This document shows, piece after piece, positions 15,394 to 23,905 of a stretch of 64,000 nt of DNA. Where the stretch lies: NCBI RefSeq assembly GCF_000384295.1, contig NZ_KB913037.1, positions 6,821,533 to 6,885,532 on the forward strand. The letters run 5' to 3'. Position 1 is the first letter of the stretch; the number at the start of each line of letters is the position of its first letter. The notes below the pieces were generated by a model that was not told the origin of the DNA, searched no databases, and was given only the letters and a program-made list of their open reading frames with translations. The DNA is from Amycolatopsis balhimycina FH 1894 (GTDB lineage: Bacteria > Actinomycetota > Actinomycetes > Mycobacteriales > Pseudonocardiaceae). The position numbers and the translations under genes were made by a program.

Positions 15394-16767
15394 ATGAGCG
15401 GACGCGGTCTGGACGCCGAGGTCTTCGGCGGGCGGATGCCCACCGGCGGGCGGGATCTGGCGATCGAAACCCACGGCATCAGGCCGGTCCCGGAGGACAA
15501 CCGCTTCGGGCGTCCGTGGCGGCTGTTCAGCGTGTGGTTCGCGCCCAACCTGACGATGACGGCCGTGTTCACCGGCACCCTCGCCGCGACGCTCGGCCTG
15601 GGCTTCTGGACGGGGCTGGCCGCGATGCTCGCCGGCACTGTCCTCGGCTCGCTGCCGGTCGCGTACCTGTCCACCTGGGGCCCGCGCACCGGCACCGGGC
15701 AGCTGCCGCTCGCCCGGCTGCCGTTCGGCGGCGGGGTGGTGCTGCCGGGGCTGGTGCAGTGGCTCGGCTCGATCGCCTGGGACGCGCTGGTCGGCCTGTT
15801 CGGCGGCGAGGCCCTCGCGGAGCTGACCGGGCTGCCGTTCTGGGTGGCGGTGCTGATCGTGCTGGTGCTGCAGTGCGCCCTCGGCGTCTTCGGCTACGCC
15901 CTGATCCACCGCGTCCAGGCGGTGATGAGCGTGCTGCTGGTGCTCGCGTTCGCCGCGCTGGCGGTGAAAGTCCTTTCCGGACACCCGATCGCCACCGCGG
16001 ACACCGCGTCCGGCGCCGACCTGGCGGGCGGCGTCGTGCTGTTCACGACGATCACGTTGTCGCTGGCGATCTCGTGGGCGCCCTACGCGTCGGACTTCAG
16101 CCGCTACCTGCCGCACCGGACGTCGTCGCGGTCGGTCTTCTGGGCGACGCTGCTCGGGCTGACGGCGTCGTACGCGATCGGCGAAGGTCTCGGGCTCGCG
16201 TTGGGGACGTCGCTGGGCGACCAGACGGCGAAGGGCGTCGCGGACCTGCTCGGCGGCGGGTTCCTGGGTGCGCTGGCGCTGGCGGTGATCGCGCTGGCGG
16301 CGGTGTCGTCGAACGCGATGAACGACTACAGCGGCTCGCTGGCCCTGCAGACCGTGGGCGTCCGGCTGCGGCGCCCGGTGTCGGCGGTGGTCGTCACCGT
16401 GCTCGCGTTCGCGCTGATCCTCTGGATGCACAGCGGCGAGCTCGCGGCGAAGTTCCAGAACGTGCTCCTGTTCGTCAGCTACTGGATCCCGCCGTTCCTC
16501 GGCGTCGTCGTCCCGGACTGGCTCGCGCGGACCCGCGGCGGGCGCCGGGTGGACGTCCTGGCTTCGGTCCCCGTCCGCCCCTGGGCGGCGGTGGTGGCGT
16601 TCGTGGCTGGCTTCGGCGCGGCGGTGCCGTTCATGAACACGTCCCTCTACACCGGACCGGTCGCCGCGGCCCTGCACGGCGCCGACCTCGCGTACTACGT
16701 CGGGCTCGTCGTTTCGCCGGCAGCGTATTTCCTGCTTCGCGGCCGGTCTCCGGTTGACCTCGAGTAA
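15394..16767 (+). CDS. NCS1 family nucleobase (cytosine/purine) permease
   Basis: Integral membrane transporter of the purine-cytosine permease/CodB family, with 12 predicted hydrophobic helices in 457 residues. The characteristic N-terminal segment WRLFSVWFAPNLTMTAVFTG begins helix 1. Typical loops include GLGFWTGLAAMLAGTVLGSL and SWAPYASDFSRYLP in the middle. SD GGGAGG precedes the ATG, and a TAGGGT -10 box is near 15360. The substrate (cytosine, hypoxanthine, allantoin or similar) cannot be fixed from sequence. The SDR gene begins 44 bp downstream with its own strong SD. Confidence 0.87.
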   Translation: MSGRGLDAEVFGGRMPTGGRDLAIETHGIRPVPEDNRFGRPWRLFSVWFAPNLTMTAVFTGTLAATLGLGFWTGLAAMLAGTVLGSLPVAYLSTWGPRTGTGQLPLARLPFGGGVVLPGLVQWLGSIAWDALVGLFGGEALAELTGLPFWVAVLIVLVLQCALGVFGYALIHRVQAVMSVLLVLAFAALAVKVLSGHPIATADTASGADLAGGVVLFTTITLSLAISWAPYASDFSRYLPHRTSSRSVFWATLLGLTASYAIGEGLGLALGTSLGDQTAKGVADLLGGGFLGALALAVIALAAVSSNAMNDYSGSLALQTVGVRLRRPVSAVVVTVLAFALILWMHSGELAAKFQNVLLFVSYWIPPFLGVVVPDWLARTRGGRRVDVLASVPVRPWAAVVAFVAGFGAAVPFMNTSLYTGPVAAALHGADLAYYVGLVVSPAAYFLLRGRSPVDLE

Positions 16768-16811
16768 TGTAGAGGTTTCACGATGGTGTGGTACCCCTCG
16801 AAGGAGGAACC

Positions 16812-17486
16812 ATGCCCACCGCACTGATCACCGGGGCGTCCGCCGGTCTGGGCCGCGCGCTCGCGGCGGCCCTGGTGAGTCGCCAGTGGACGGTCGTCGG
16901 CGACGGCCGGGACGCGGCCGCGCTGGATTCGGCGGCTCGCGAGATCGGCTTCACCGCCGTCTCCGGCGACGTCGCCGACCCGGCCCACCGCGCCGCACTG
17001 GCTGCTGTCGCCGGCGCCGAGCTCGACCTGCTCGTCAACAACGCCAGCTCGCTCGGCGTCAGCCCGCTGCCGCCGCTGGCGCGGTATCCCTTGGCGGAGC
17101 TGGAAAACGTCTACCGCGTGAACGTCTTCGCGCCGCTCGCGCTGACCCAGCTGCTGCTGCCCGCCTTGACGGCGGCGCGGGGCATCGTGATCGGCATCAG
17201 CTCGGACGCCGCCGTCGAGCCGTACGAAGGCTGGGGCGGCTACGGCTCCGCGAAGGCGGCGCTAGACCAGCTCACCGCCGTCCTCGGCGTGGAACAGCCG
17301 GACCTGGCCGTGTACGCGGTCGACCCGGGCGACCTGCGCACGGCGATGCACCAGCGCGCGTTCCCCGGCGAGGACATCTCGGACCGGCCGCTGCCGTCGT
17401 CCGCGGTCCCGGCGTTCCTCAGGCTGCTCGACGAGCGCCCACCCAGCGGCCGCTATCGCGCGGCCGACCTCCTGGCGGCGGGATGA
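16812..17486 (+). CDS. SDR family NAD(P)-dependent oxidoreductase
   Basis: Short-chain dehydrogenase with a Rossmann fold. TGASAGLGRALA is the cofactor glycine motif near the N-terminus, NNASSLG is the NNAG equivalent, and the catalytic serine and YxxxK appear as GISSDAAV and YGSAKAALDQL. The ATG at 16812 has a perfect AAGGAGG SD five bases upstream. 224 residues. It overlaps the next gene by ATGA, so the two are translationally coupled. The substrate is unknown; pairing with a QueA-like protein suggests a shared, possibly RNA- or nucleoside-linked role, which is inference. Confidence 0.87.
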   Translation: MPTALITGASAGLGRALAAALVSRQWTVVGDGRDAAALDSAAREIGFTAVSGDVADPAHRAALAAVAGAELDLLVNNASSLGVSPLPPLARYPLAELENVYRVNVFAPLALTQLLLPALTAARGIVIGISSDAAVEPYEGWGGYGSAKAALDQLTAVLGVEQPDLAVYAVDPGDLRTAMHQRAFPGEDISDRPLPSSAVPAFLRLLDERPPSGRYRAADLLAAG

Positions 17487-18499
17487 ACGTCCGGTTCGAG
17501 CTGCCGGACGAGCTGTCGGCGTCGGCGCCGCCGGAAGCTCGCGGCCTGGCGCGCGACGAAGTCCGCCTGCTGGTCGCCTCGCCGTCGGGCGTGCACCACA
17601 CGGTGTTCGCTTCGCTGGGCGAGCACCTGCGGCCGGGTGACCTGCTGGTGGTCAACACGTCCGGAACCCTCCCGGCGGCGGTCGACGCCATCCGCGGCGG
17701 ACGTCCGGTCGTCGTCCACTTCTCGACGTCACTCGACGACGGTTCGTGGGTGGTCGAGCTGCGCGCCCCGGGCGGCCCGCTGCTCGACGGCCGGCCGGGG
17801 GAGCACCTGGAGCTGCCCAGGGGCGCGTCACTGACGTTGCTGGCGCCGGCCGCCCCGGGGGACCGGCGGCTGTGGCGGGCGGAGGTGGCGGTCGAGGGAC
17901 CGGTCCCGGGGTTCCTGGCGGCGGCCGGCCGCCCGATCCGCTACGGCTACGTCCCCCGGGCGTGGCCGCTCGCGGACTACCAGACGGTGTTCGCCCGCGA
18001 GCCGGGCAGCGCGGAGATGCCCTCGGCGGCCCGCCCGTTCACGACGGAGCTGGTGACACGCCTGGTCACCGACGGAGTGCTGTTCGCGCCGCTGCTGCTG
18101 CACACCGGGGTGTCGTCCCCGGAGGCGGGCGAGCCACCCCAGCCGGAGCGGTTCCGCGTACCGCCCCCGACGGCGGCGCTGGTCGCCTGGGTCCGCGCCC
18201 GCGGCGGCCGGGTGATAGCGGTGGGCACGACAGCGGCCCGAGCCCTGGAGTCGGCGGCCTCCGCGCACGGCATGGTCCGGGCGGCCGAGGGCTGGACGAA
18301 CCTGGTGCTGGGCCCGGACCGCCCGGCCAGGGTGGCGGACGGCATCATCACGGGCCTGCACGCGCCGGACGCGTCCCACCTGCTGTTACTGCAAGCGGTG
18401 ACGGGCGCGGAGGTGGTCCAGCGCGCGTACGACGCGGCGGTGGAGGAGCGGTACCTGTGGCACGAATTCGGCGACGTCTCGCTCCTGCTTCGCCGCTGA
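17483..18499 (+). CDS. Divergent QueA-like S-adenosylmethionine:tRNA ribosyltransferase-isomerase homologue
   Basis: Homologue of QueA, which transfers and isomerises the ribosyl of SAM onto preQ1-tRNA. Family landmarks are present: GDLLVVNTSGTLPAAV, DYQTVFAREPGSAEMPSAARPF, GGRVIAVGTTAARALESAA, and a C-terminal HAPDASHLLLLQAVTG. The usual APTAGLHF is MPSAARPF, and the TLHVGAGTF loop is replaced by LLLHTGVSSPE, so key active-site residues differ. No queuosine biosynthesis genes are nearby. 338 residues, close to QueA length. Start codon overlaps the SDR stop. It may have a different substrate from QueA. Confidence 0.75.
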   Translation: MNVRFELPDELSASAPPEARGLARDEVRLLVASPSGVHHTVFASLGEHLRPGDLLVVNTSGTLPAAVDAIRGGRPVVVHFSTSLDDGSWVVELRAPGGPLLDGRPGEHLELPRGASLTLLAPAAPGDRRLWRAEVAVEGPVPGFLAAAGRPIRYGYVPRAWPLADYQTVFAREPGSAEMPSAARPFTTELVTRLVTDGVLFAPLLLHTGVSSPEAGEPPQPERFRVPPPTAALVAWVRARGGRVIAVGTTAARALESAASAHGMVRAAEGWTNLVLGPDRPARVADGIITGLHAPDASHLLLLQAVTGAEVVQRAYDAAVEERYLWHEFGDVSLLLRR

Positions 18500-18544
18500 G
18501 TCCGGTCGTGGGAGGCCTGCGCGAGCACGCGAAAGGCAGCTGCT

Positions 18545-18607
18545 GTGGTGTCTTGAATGACTCATTCAGGTCTTCCGAGGTCCTGAATGAGTCATTCAAG
18601 ACACCAC
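18545..18607. repeat. 26-bp inverted repeat built from TGAATGA/TCATTCA palindromes
   Basis: Arms 18545-18570 and 18582-18607 are perfect complements, with weaker pairing extending outward. Each arm itself contains the near-palindrome TGAATGACTCATTCA (or its G-centred complement). It lies between convergent genes and probably acts as a bidirectional terminator. A second copy of the family is at 37016-37068. Confidence 0.75.
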
Positions 18608-18625
18608 GGCAGCTACAACTCTGTC

Positions 18626-19021
18626 CTACTGGCGCGCCTCGGCGTTCTGCCGGTGGGACCGGTACAGCCCGGCCCCCACCACGGCCGCGATGCCCAGGCC
18701 CACGCCGCTGACGATCGAAGCCACCAGGCTTGCCGTGCCGGTGGCCAGGCCGAAGCCGCCGCCCACGTAGACCGGGATGCTCACCGCCACCGGCAGCCAG
18801 TTGCGCAGTGCGAACGCGCGGTCCGACGCCATCCACAGCACCAGGGCCACCGCCGCCCCGGTGACGACCGGGATCGCCCAGACGACCACGCCCGTCACCG
18901 CGTCCATGCCGAGTGACCGGAGCCACTCGAACGACGCCTGGCCCAGCCCGATGAACAGCACGAACAGCGCCACGCGGACGCCTGCGGCCCCCTGGCCGCG
19001 TCGCTGTGCGGTGCTCGTCAT
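18626..19021 (-). CDS. Small four-helix membrane protein
   Basis: A 131-residue hydrophobic protein with four predicted membrane helices: VRVALFVLFIGLGQASFEWL, AVTGVVVWAIPVVTGAAVAL, WLPVAVSIPVYVGGGFGLA and ASIVSGVGLGIAAVVGAGLY. It ends in a basic tail. The ATG at 19021 has SD GGGAGGG. I do not recognise the family. It is divergent from the ssu-type operon, separated by 212 bp that carry palindromes TCTTCGAAGA (19096-19105) and ATTCCCGGGAT (19152-19162). Confidence 0.75.
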   Translation of the reverse strand: MTSTAQRRGQGAAGVRVALFVLFIGLGQASFEWLRSLGMDAVTGVVVWAIPVVTGAAVALVLWMASDRAFALRNWLPVAVSIPVYVGGGFGLATGTASLVASIVSGVGLGIAAVVGAGLYRSHRQNAEARQ

Positions 19022-19233
19022 GTCTTCCCTCCCGAATCGGTGGTCATCCTTTACCACGTTCGGGTGACGCGAGCGGTTGTCCGTGCCGGCGACTTTCTTC
19101 GAAGACGGCCTGTAAGCGCCCCGGCCGCCGATGTCAAGAAATCTCACCAGGATTCCCGGGATGCGGATGGCTATGCGCCTGAGTGGGTGACCGTGCGAAC
19201 CTCGCCCCGACACCGACGAAAGGCGATGCTGAC

Positions 19234-20286
19234 GTGCGCACCTCCCGGAGAACCCTGGCCTCGGCGTTGGCCGCCCTGACCGTCGTGGGCCTGCTCGCGG
19301 GCTGTTCGCGCGCCGACAGCAGCGCCGCGCCGGCCGCGAACCAGGGGGCCGCCGGCGAGGTCCGGGTCGGGTTCTTCCCCAACGTCACGCACGCGCCCGC
19401 GCTGATCGGCGTCAAGAAGGACTTCTTCAAGAACGAGCTCGGCTCGACCAAGCTCACCACCCAGACCTTCAACGCCGGCCCCGAAGAGGTCAACGCCCTG
19501 CTGGGCGGCTCCCTCGACGTCGCTTTCATCGGCTCCGGCCCGGCGATCAACGCCTTCACCAAGTCCAAGGGCGCCATCCAGCTGGTCTCCGGCGCCGTTT
19601 CGGGTGGCGCGCAGCTGGTCGTCAAACCGGACATCACCAGCGTCGAGGGGCTCAAGGGCAAGAACATCGCGACCCCGCAGCTGGCCAACACCCAGGACGT
19701 CGCGCTCAAGAAGTTTCTCGCCGGCAAGCAGCTGACCGGCCAGGTCAAGATCACCAACCTCGACAACCCGAAGACGCTCGACGCCTTCAAGAAGGGCGAG
19801 GTCGACGGCGGCTGGCTGCCCGAGCCGTGGGCGTCGCGGCTGGTCCTCGACGCCGGCGCGAAGGTCCTGGTCGACGAGAAGACGCTGTGGCCGGGCGGCC
19901 GCTTCCCGAGCACCGTCGTCATCGTGCGCAGCGAGTTCCTGCAGCAGCACCCGGACACCGTCCGCGCGCTCCTCAAGGGCCAGCTGGCCGCGATCGACTG
20001 GGCGAAGGCCAACCCGGCGGAGGCGAAGACCGTGGTCAACGGCGCACTCAAGGAGCTGGCCGGCAGTACCCTGAGTGCGGCGGTCCTGGACCGTGCGTTC
20101 TCCGGCATCGAGCTGACCACCGACCCCATCGCCGCCGAATTCCCGCAGCTCGCGCAGGACTCGGTGACGGCCGGCGTGGTGAAATCGGCAGTGGCGCTGA
20201 AGGGCTTCGCCGACTTCGGCCCGCTGAACGAGGTGCTCAAGGCGCAGAACCTGCCCGCCGTCGTAGCTCCCGAACTGACCAAGTGA
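19234..20286 (+). CDS. ssuA: ABC transporter substrate-binding lipoprotein, aliphatic sulfonate/taurine type
   Basis: Extracytoplasmic receptor of a sulfonate/nitrate/taurine-type importer. The GTG at 19234 begins a lipoprotein signal with lipobox LLAGC. The SsuA/TauA-like motif VGFFPNVTHAPALIGVKKDF opens the mature domain. Further features are GGSLDVAFIGSGPAINAF and GEVDGGWLPEPWASRLV. 350 residues. It is first in a three-gene operon with the ATPase (13 nt gap) and permease. Sulfonate is the most likely ligand class, but nitrate, taurine or a thiamine precursor cannot be excluded by sequence alone. Confidence 0.82.
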   Translation: MRTSRRTLASALAALTVVGLLAGCSRADSSAAPAANQGAAGEVRVGFFPNVTHAPALIGVKKDFFKNELGSTKLTTQTFNAGPEEVNALLGGSLDVAFIGSGPAINAFTKSKGAIQLVSGAVSGGAQLVVKPDITSVEGLKGKNIATPQLANTQDVALKKFLAGKQLTGQVKITNLDNPKTLDAFKKGEVDGGWLPEPWASRLVLDAGAKVLVDEKTLWPGGRFPSTVVIVRSEFLQQHPDTVRALLKGQLAAIDWAKANPAEAKTVVNGALKELAGSTLSAAVLDRAFSGIELTTDPIAAEFPQLAQDSVTAGVVKSAVALKGFADFGPLNEVLKAQNLPAVVAPELTK

Positions 20287-20299
20287 GAGGCAGTCAGCG

Positions 20300-21091
20300 A
20301 TGACCACGACCCTCCCGACCGGCCGGTCCAGTTTCACCGGCGCGACCGCGGTCCGGCTCGACGGCGTCCGCAAGACGTTCGGCACGGCCGGCCGCGCGGT
20401 CGTCGCGCTGGACGGCGTGGACCTGACGGTCGCGCCCGGCGAGTTCGTCTGCCTGCTCGGCGCCTCCGGCTGCGGCAAGAGCACGCTGCTGAACCTGGTC
20501 GCCGGGCTGGACGCGCCGTCGGCGGGGGAGATCACGCTGAACACCTCCCGGCCGGCGGTGATGTTCCAGGAAGCCGCGCTGATGCCGTGGCTGACCGCGG
20601 CCCGCAACGTCGAGCTGCCGCTGCGGCTGGCCGGATTCGGCCGGGCCGAGCGCCGCGAAAAGGCCGCCGAGCTGCTGGACCTGGTCCGCCTGAACGGCGC
20701 GGGCGGCAAGCGGCCGCACGAGCTGTCCGGCGGCATGCGGCAGCGCGTCGCGCTGGCCCGCGCCCTGGCCGCGACCCTGCGCGTCGGCGGCGACCCGGAA
20801 CAGTCGCTCCTGCTGATGGACGAGCCGTTCGCCGCGCTCGACGCCATCACCCGCGACGTCCTGCAGGGCGAGCTGCTGCGCGTCTACCGCAGCACGGGCA
20901 CGTCCGTGCTGTTCGTGACGCACGACGTGCGCGAGGCGGTCCGGCTCGGCCAGCGCGTGGTGCTGCTGTCGTCACGGCCCGGCCGGGTCGTGCGCGAGTG
21001 GACGGACGTGCCGCTGGCCGACGCAGCTGAGCTGACCGAGGAAATCACCGGGCACCTGCGTGAGGTGATCAGCACCCATGCCGCAGCTTGA
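20300..21091 (+). CDS. ssuB: ABC transporter ATP-binding protein, sulfonate/taurine type
   Basis: Cytoplasmic ATPase subunit. Walker A is GASGCGKST, the Q-loop is VMFQEAALMPWLTA, the signature is LSGGMRQRVALARAL, Walker B is LLLMDEPFAALD, and the switch is VLFVTHDVREAV. The MPWLTAARNVELPL segment is typical of the SsuB/TauB/NrtD group. 263 residues. Its last 14 bases overlap the permease start, so the two are translationally coupled. Confidence 0.87.
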   Translation: MTTTLPTGRSSFTGATAVRLDGVRKTFGTAGRAVVALDGVDLTVAPGEFVCLLGASGCGKSTLLNLVAGLDAPSAGEITLNTSRPAVMFQEAALMPWLTAARNVELPLRLAGFGRAERREKAAELLDLVRLNGAGGKRPHELSGGMRQRVALARALAATLRVGGDPEQSLLLMDEPFAALDAITRDVLQGELLRVYRSTGTSVLFVTHDVREAVRLGQRVVLLSSRPGRVVREWTDVPLADAAELTEEITGHLREVISTHAAA

Positions 21092-22001
21092 CTCTGCTGC
21101 CCGGGGGTCGAACCCCCAGACCCCCGGGGGCGGCGGTGCTGACGTCGACCTGGACGCGGTCGGCGCCGGACTGGATTCGCTGGACGCCCCTGTTGGCGAC
21201 CGCCGCCCGGGGTTCTGGAAACGCTTCGCTTGGGGCTTCCTGCCTCCGCTGGGCGCGCTGGTCCTGCTGATCGTCGTCTGGCAGATCCTCTGGGCCGCCG
21301 CCTTCTGGCCGGAGTCGCAGCTGCCGTCACCGGCGGCGGTGTGGGGCGAGTTCTGGGACATCGTCGTCGACGGCCAGGTGTTCGGCTTCGTCTGGACGTC
21401 CGTGCACCGCGCCGCGCTCGGCTTCCTCGCCGGTGTGCTCATCGGCACCCCGCTGGGCCTGGTCGTGGCTAAGGTCCGCGTGGTGCGGGCGGCGATCGGG
21501 CCGCTGCTGACCGGGCTGCAGAGCCTGCCGTCGGTGGCCTGGGTGCCGGCGGCGATCCTGTGGTTCGGGATCAACGACGCGGCCATCTACTTCGTGGTGC
21601 TGCTCGGCTCGGTGCCGTCGATCGCGAACGGCCTGGTGTCCGGCATCGACCAGATCCCGCCGATCCTGCCGCGCGTCGGCCAGGTGATGGGCGCGAACCG
21701 GCTGTCCTCGGCGCGGCACATCCTGCTGCCCGCCGCGCTGCCGGGTTTCCTGGCCGGGCTGAAGCAGGGCTGGGCGTTCTCGTGGCGGTCGCTGATGGCG
21801 GCCGAGCTGATCGCGCTGTCGCCCCAGCTGGGTGTCGGGCTCGGCGCGTACCTGAACCAGGGTTCGTCGTTCAACAGCATGGAGACGGTGATCGCGGCGA
21901 TCTTCCTGATCCTGCTGGTCGGCGTGGGGATCGAGCTGGCGGTGTTCCGCCCGCTGGAGCGCGCCGTCCTGCGGGCCCGCGGGCTGACTTCGTCGCTCTA
22001 G
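21078..22001 (+). CDS. ssuC: ABC transporter permease, sulfonate/taurine type, with repeat-derived N-terminus
   Basis: Inner-membrane permease with about six helices. The EAA loop appears as LPRVGQVMGANRLSSARHILLPAALPGFLAGL, split here by positions about residues 195-225. Family motifs include SLPSVAWVPAAILWFGI and KQGWAFSWRSLMAAELI. 307 residues. The first 40 residues are a polar extension (ARGSNPQTPGGGG) encoded by a G/C hairpin that starts 10 nt after the ATPase stop codon. No better downstream start is in frame. Confidence 0.85.
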   Translation: MPQLDSAARGSNPQTPGGGGADVDLDAVGAGLDSLDAPVGDRRPGFWKRFAWGFLPPLGALVLLIVVWQILWAAAFWPESQLPSPAAVWGEFWDIVVDGQVFGFVWTSVHRAALGFLAGVLIGTPLGLVVAKVRVVRAAIGPLLTGLQSLPSVAWVPAAILWFGINDAAIYFVVLLGSVPSIANGLVSGIDQIPPILPRVGQVMGANRLSSARHILLPAALPGFLAGLKQGWAFSWRSLMAAELIALSPQLGVGLGAYLNQGSSFNSMETVIAAIFLILLVGVGIELAVFRPLERAVLRARGLTSSL

Positions 22002-22084
22002 AAGTTTCGCGCCTGGATGTCGAAGCCGCTTCCGCGGCGCCGATCATCGGCGCGTGGCGGTGCCTGCGGCTACGCTTGGAACGG

Positions 22085-22127
22085 CGAAGGGCCGGATGGG
22101 TCAGAGGCTGACCCATCCGGCCCTTCG
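22085..22127. terminator. Bidirectional hairpin terminator
   Basis: Perfect 19-bp stem (CGAAGGGCCGGATGGGTCA at 22085-22103, complement at 22109-22127) with a GAGGC loop, between the convergent ssuC and helicase genes. A separate perfect palindrome with 8-bp arms, GCGCCGAT-C-ATCGGCGC, lies at 22038-22054. Confidence 0.8.
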
Positions 22128-22151
22128 CAGGTCCTGCGTGCCGGAGCCCGC

Positions 22152-23669
22152 TCAGCGCGGGCGTCGACCGCCCGCGCGAGTACCGGCCGAGAAAGCCGCC
22201 GCGCCGCTGCGGCGGTTGCCCGTCGCCGCCGGGGCGCCCGAGCGCCCGGTGCCGCCCGTCTTGCCCGCGCCGGCCGCGCCGCCCGATCGGCGGTTGGCTC
22301 CCGAACCGCCACGGCCGGCGTCGGCCGAACGCTGCGGCTGCTCGTCGCGGCGCGCCTGACCGTTCGCCCGGGCGCGCTGGCCGCCGCGGTTCTCCTTCGG
22401 CGTGGCGGGGCCTCCCCGGCGGCCGCGGCCGCCACCCGGGGCCGAGCCCGTGGCGGAAACCTTCTTCGGGCGGTTGTCCACCGGAGGCCGCTTCGGTGAC
22501 GCCGTGAACGAACGCTCGCCGGGGGCCAGCTCCGCCAGCAGCGGGTGTCCCGGGCCGAGCTGGGTGGTCGTCGGCTTGATGCCCGCCTTGCGCGTGAGGT
22601 CGCGCACGTCGCGGACCTGCGCGTCGGTCATCAGCGTCACGACCGTGCCCGAGGCCCCGGCGCGCGCCGTGCGGCCCGAGCGGTGCAGGTACGCCTTGTG
22701 CTCGACCGGCGGGTCGGCGTGGATGACCAGCCGGACGTCGTCGACGTGGATGCCGCGGGCCGCGATGTCCGTGGCCACCAGCGTCTTCGCCGTCCCCGAG
22801 GAGAACGCCTCGAGGTTGCGCGTCCGCGCGTTCTGCCCCAGGTTGCCGTGCAGCTCGACGGCCGGGACGCCGGACGCCACCAGCTTTCGCGTCAGTGCCT
22901 TCGCGCGGCTCTTGGTCCGCGTGAACACCAGCGTGCGGCCCGGCGCGGCGGTCAGGTCGACCAGCACCTGCAGCCGGTGGGTCTCCTCCAGGTGCAGGAC
23001 GTGGTGGTCCATCGTCGACACCGGCGACTGGGCCGAGTCGACGCTGTGCGTGATCGGGTCGTTCATGAAGCGCTTGACCAGCACGTCGACGCCGTTGTCC
23101 AGCGTCGCGGAGAACAGCATCCGCTGCCCGCGCGACGGCGTCTGGTCCATGATCCGCCGGACCTCGGGCAGGAAGCCCAGGTCGGCCATGTGGTCGGCCT
23201 CGTCCAGCACGGTGATCTCGATGGCGTCGAGTTTCACGTGCCCGGAGCGCATGTGGTCGGCGAGCCGGCCGGGGCAGGCGACGACGATGTCGACGCCGTC
23301 ACGCAGCCGGGTGATCTGCGGGTTCGCGCTGACCCCGCCGAAGATGGTCGTCGTCTTGAGGCCCAGCGGCTTCGCCAGCGGCAGGATCGAGGCCTCGATC
23401 TGCGTCGCAAGCTCGCGCGTCGGCGCCAGGATCAGCGCGCGGGGACGGCCGGGCTTGCGCCGCGTCGGGCCCGCGGCGAGGCGCGCCAGCACGGGCAGCA
23501 CGAAGCCGTACGTCTTGCCGGAGCCGGTGCGGCCGCGCCCCAGCACGTCGCGCCCGGCGAGGGTGTGCGGCAGGGTCGCCGCCTGGATCGGGAAAGGCTC
23601 GGTGACGCCCTGGGCGGCCAGTGCGGTCACCAGCGGGGCGGGCAGGCCAAGTTCGAGAAAAGTGCTCAT
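22152..23669 (-). CDS. DEAD-box ATP-dependent RNA helicase, RhlE/CsdA-like
   Basis: RNA unwinding enzyme, probably for ribosome assembly or mRNA turnover, often cold-induced. Motifs in order: Q-motif FPIQAATLP, I GRTGSGKT, Ia APTRELATQ, Ib/GG TIFGGV and PGRL, II VLDEADHM, III SATL, IV LVFTRTKSRAK, V TDIAARGI, VI HRSGRTARAG. After about residue 400 comes a basic, Gly/Arg/Pro-rich tail (RGG-like) expected to bind RNA. 505 residues. The ATG at 23669 is preceded by a leader in which an ATG at 23706 opens an overlapping out-of-frame reading frame, perhaps incidental. Confidence 0.93.
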   Translation of the reverse strand: MSTFLELGLPAPLVTALAAQGVTEPFPIQAATLPHTLAGRDVLGRGRTGSGKTYGFVLPVLARLAAGPTRRKPGRPRALILAPTRELATQIEASILPLAKPLGLKTTTIFGGVSANPQITRLRDGVDIVVACPGRLADHMRSGHVKLDAIEITVLDEADHMADLGFLPEVRRIMDQTPSRGQRMLFSATLDNGVDVLVKRFMNDPITHSVDSAQSPVSTMDHHVLHLEETHRLQVLVDLTAAPGRTLVFTRTKSRAKALTRKLVASGVPAVELHGNLGQNARTRNLEAFSSGTAKTLVATDIAARGIHVDDVRLVIHADPPVEHKAYLHRSGRTARAGASGTVVTLMTDAQVRDVRDLTRKAGIKPTTTQLGPGHPLLAELAPGERSFTASPKRPPVDNRPKKVSATGSAPGGGRGRRGGPATPKENRGGQRARANGQARRDEQPQRSADAGRGGSGANRRSGGAAGAGKTGGTGRSGAPAATGNRRSGAAAFSAGTRAGGRRPR

Positions 23670-23876
23670 AAGTGCTTGTGGGCGCGCTGAACGCCCTGGT
23701 CTCCATAACCTGAGAAGGGTTGTCCTGCCCGGCGCAGACCTACGTACGGCCGCGGCGCGTGGTAGTCGACAACAACAGCGGGCCGAGGCAGAACTGAGCG
23801 GCCCGCATGATCAGTATAGCGGGAAGGAGTGACGTACCCCCAGTGAGATTGCCCGCACTCGGACCGCCTTGCTAAG

Positions 23877-23890
23877 TTACCGGTCGGTAA
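23877..23890. promoter_or_regulatory. TetR-type operator before acyl-CoA dehydrogenase
   Basis: TTACCG-GT-CGGTAA, a 14-bp palindrome directly upstream of the AAGGAGG SD, so a bound repressor would block transcription. The same TTACC-N4-GGTAA pattern occurs before ccr at 51964-51977. Confidence 0.6.
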
Positions 23891-23905
23891 TCAAGGAGGA
23901 GTTCC

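Noticed and set aside
19161..19190. Leader peptide (9 codons, MRMAMRLSG) before the sulfonate transporter
   Set aside because: It has no cysteine run or other attenuation feature, so there is no reason to call it functional.
21104..21118. tRNA T-arm-like GGGGGTCGAACCCCC
   Set aside because: It lies inside the ssuC reading frame and lacks acceptor, D and anticodon arms.
23299..23706. 135-codon frame starting upstream of the DEAD-box helicase
   Set aside because: Most of it overlaps the helicase N-terminus out of frame. Composition is shadow-like, although the ATG at 23706 could in principle act as a short upstream reading frame.
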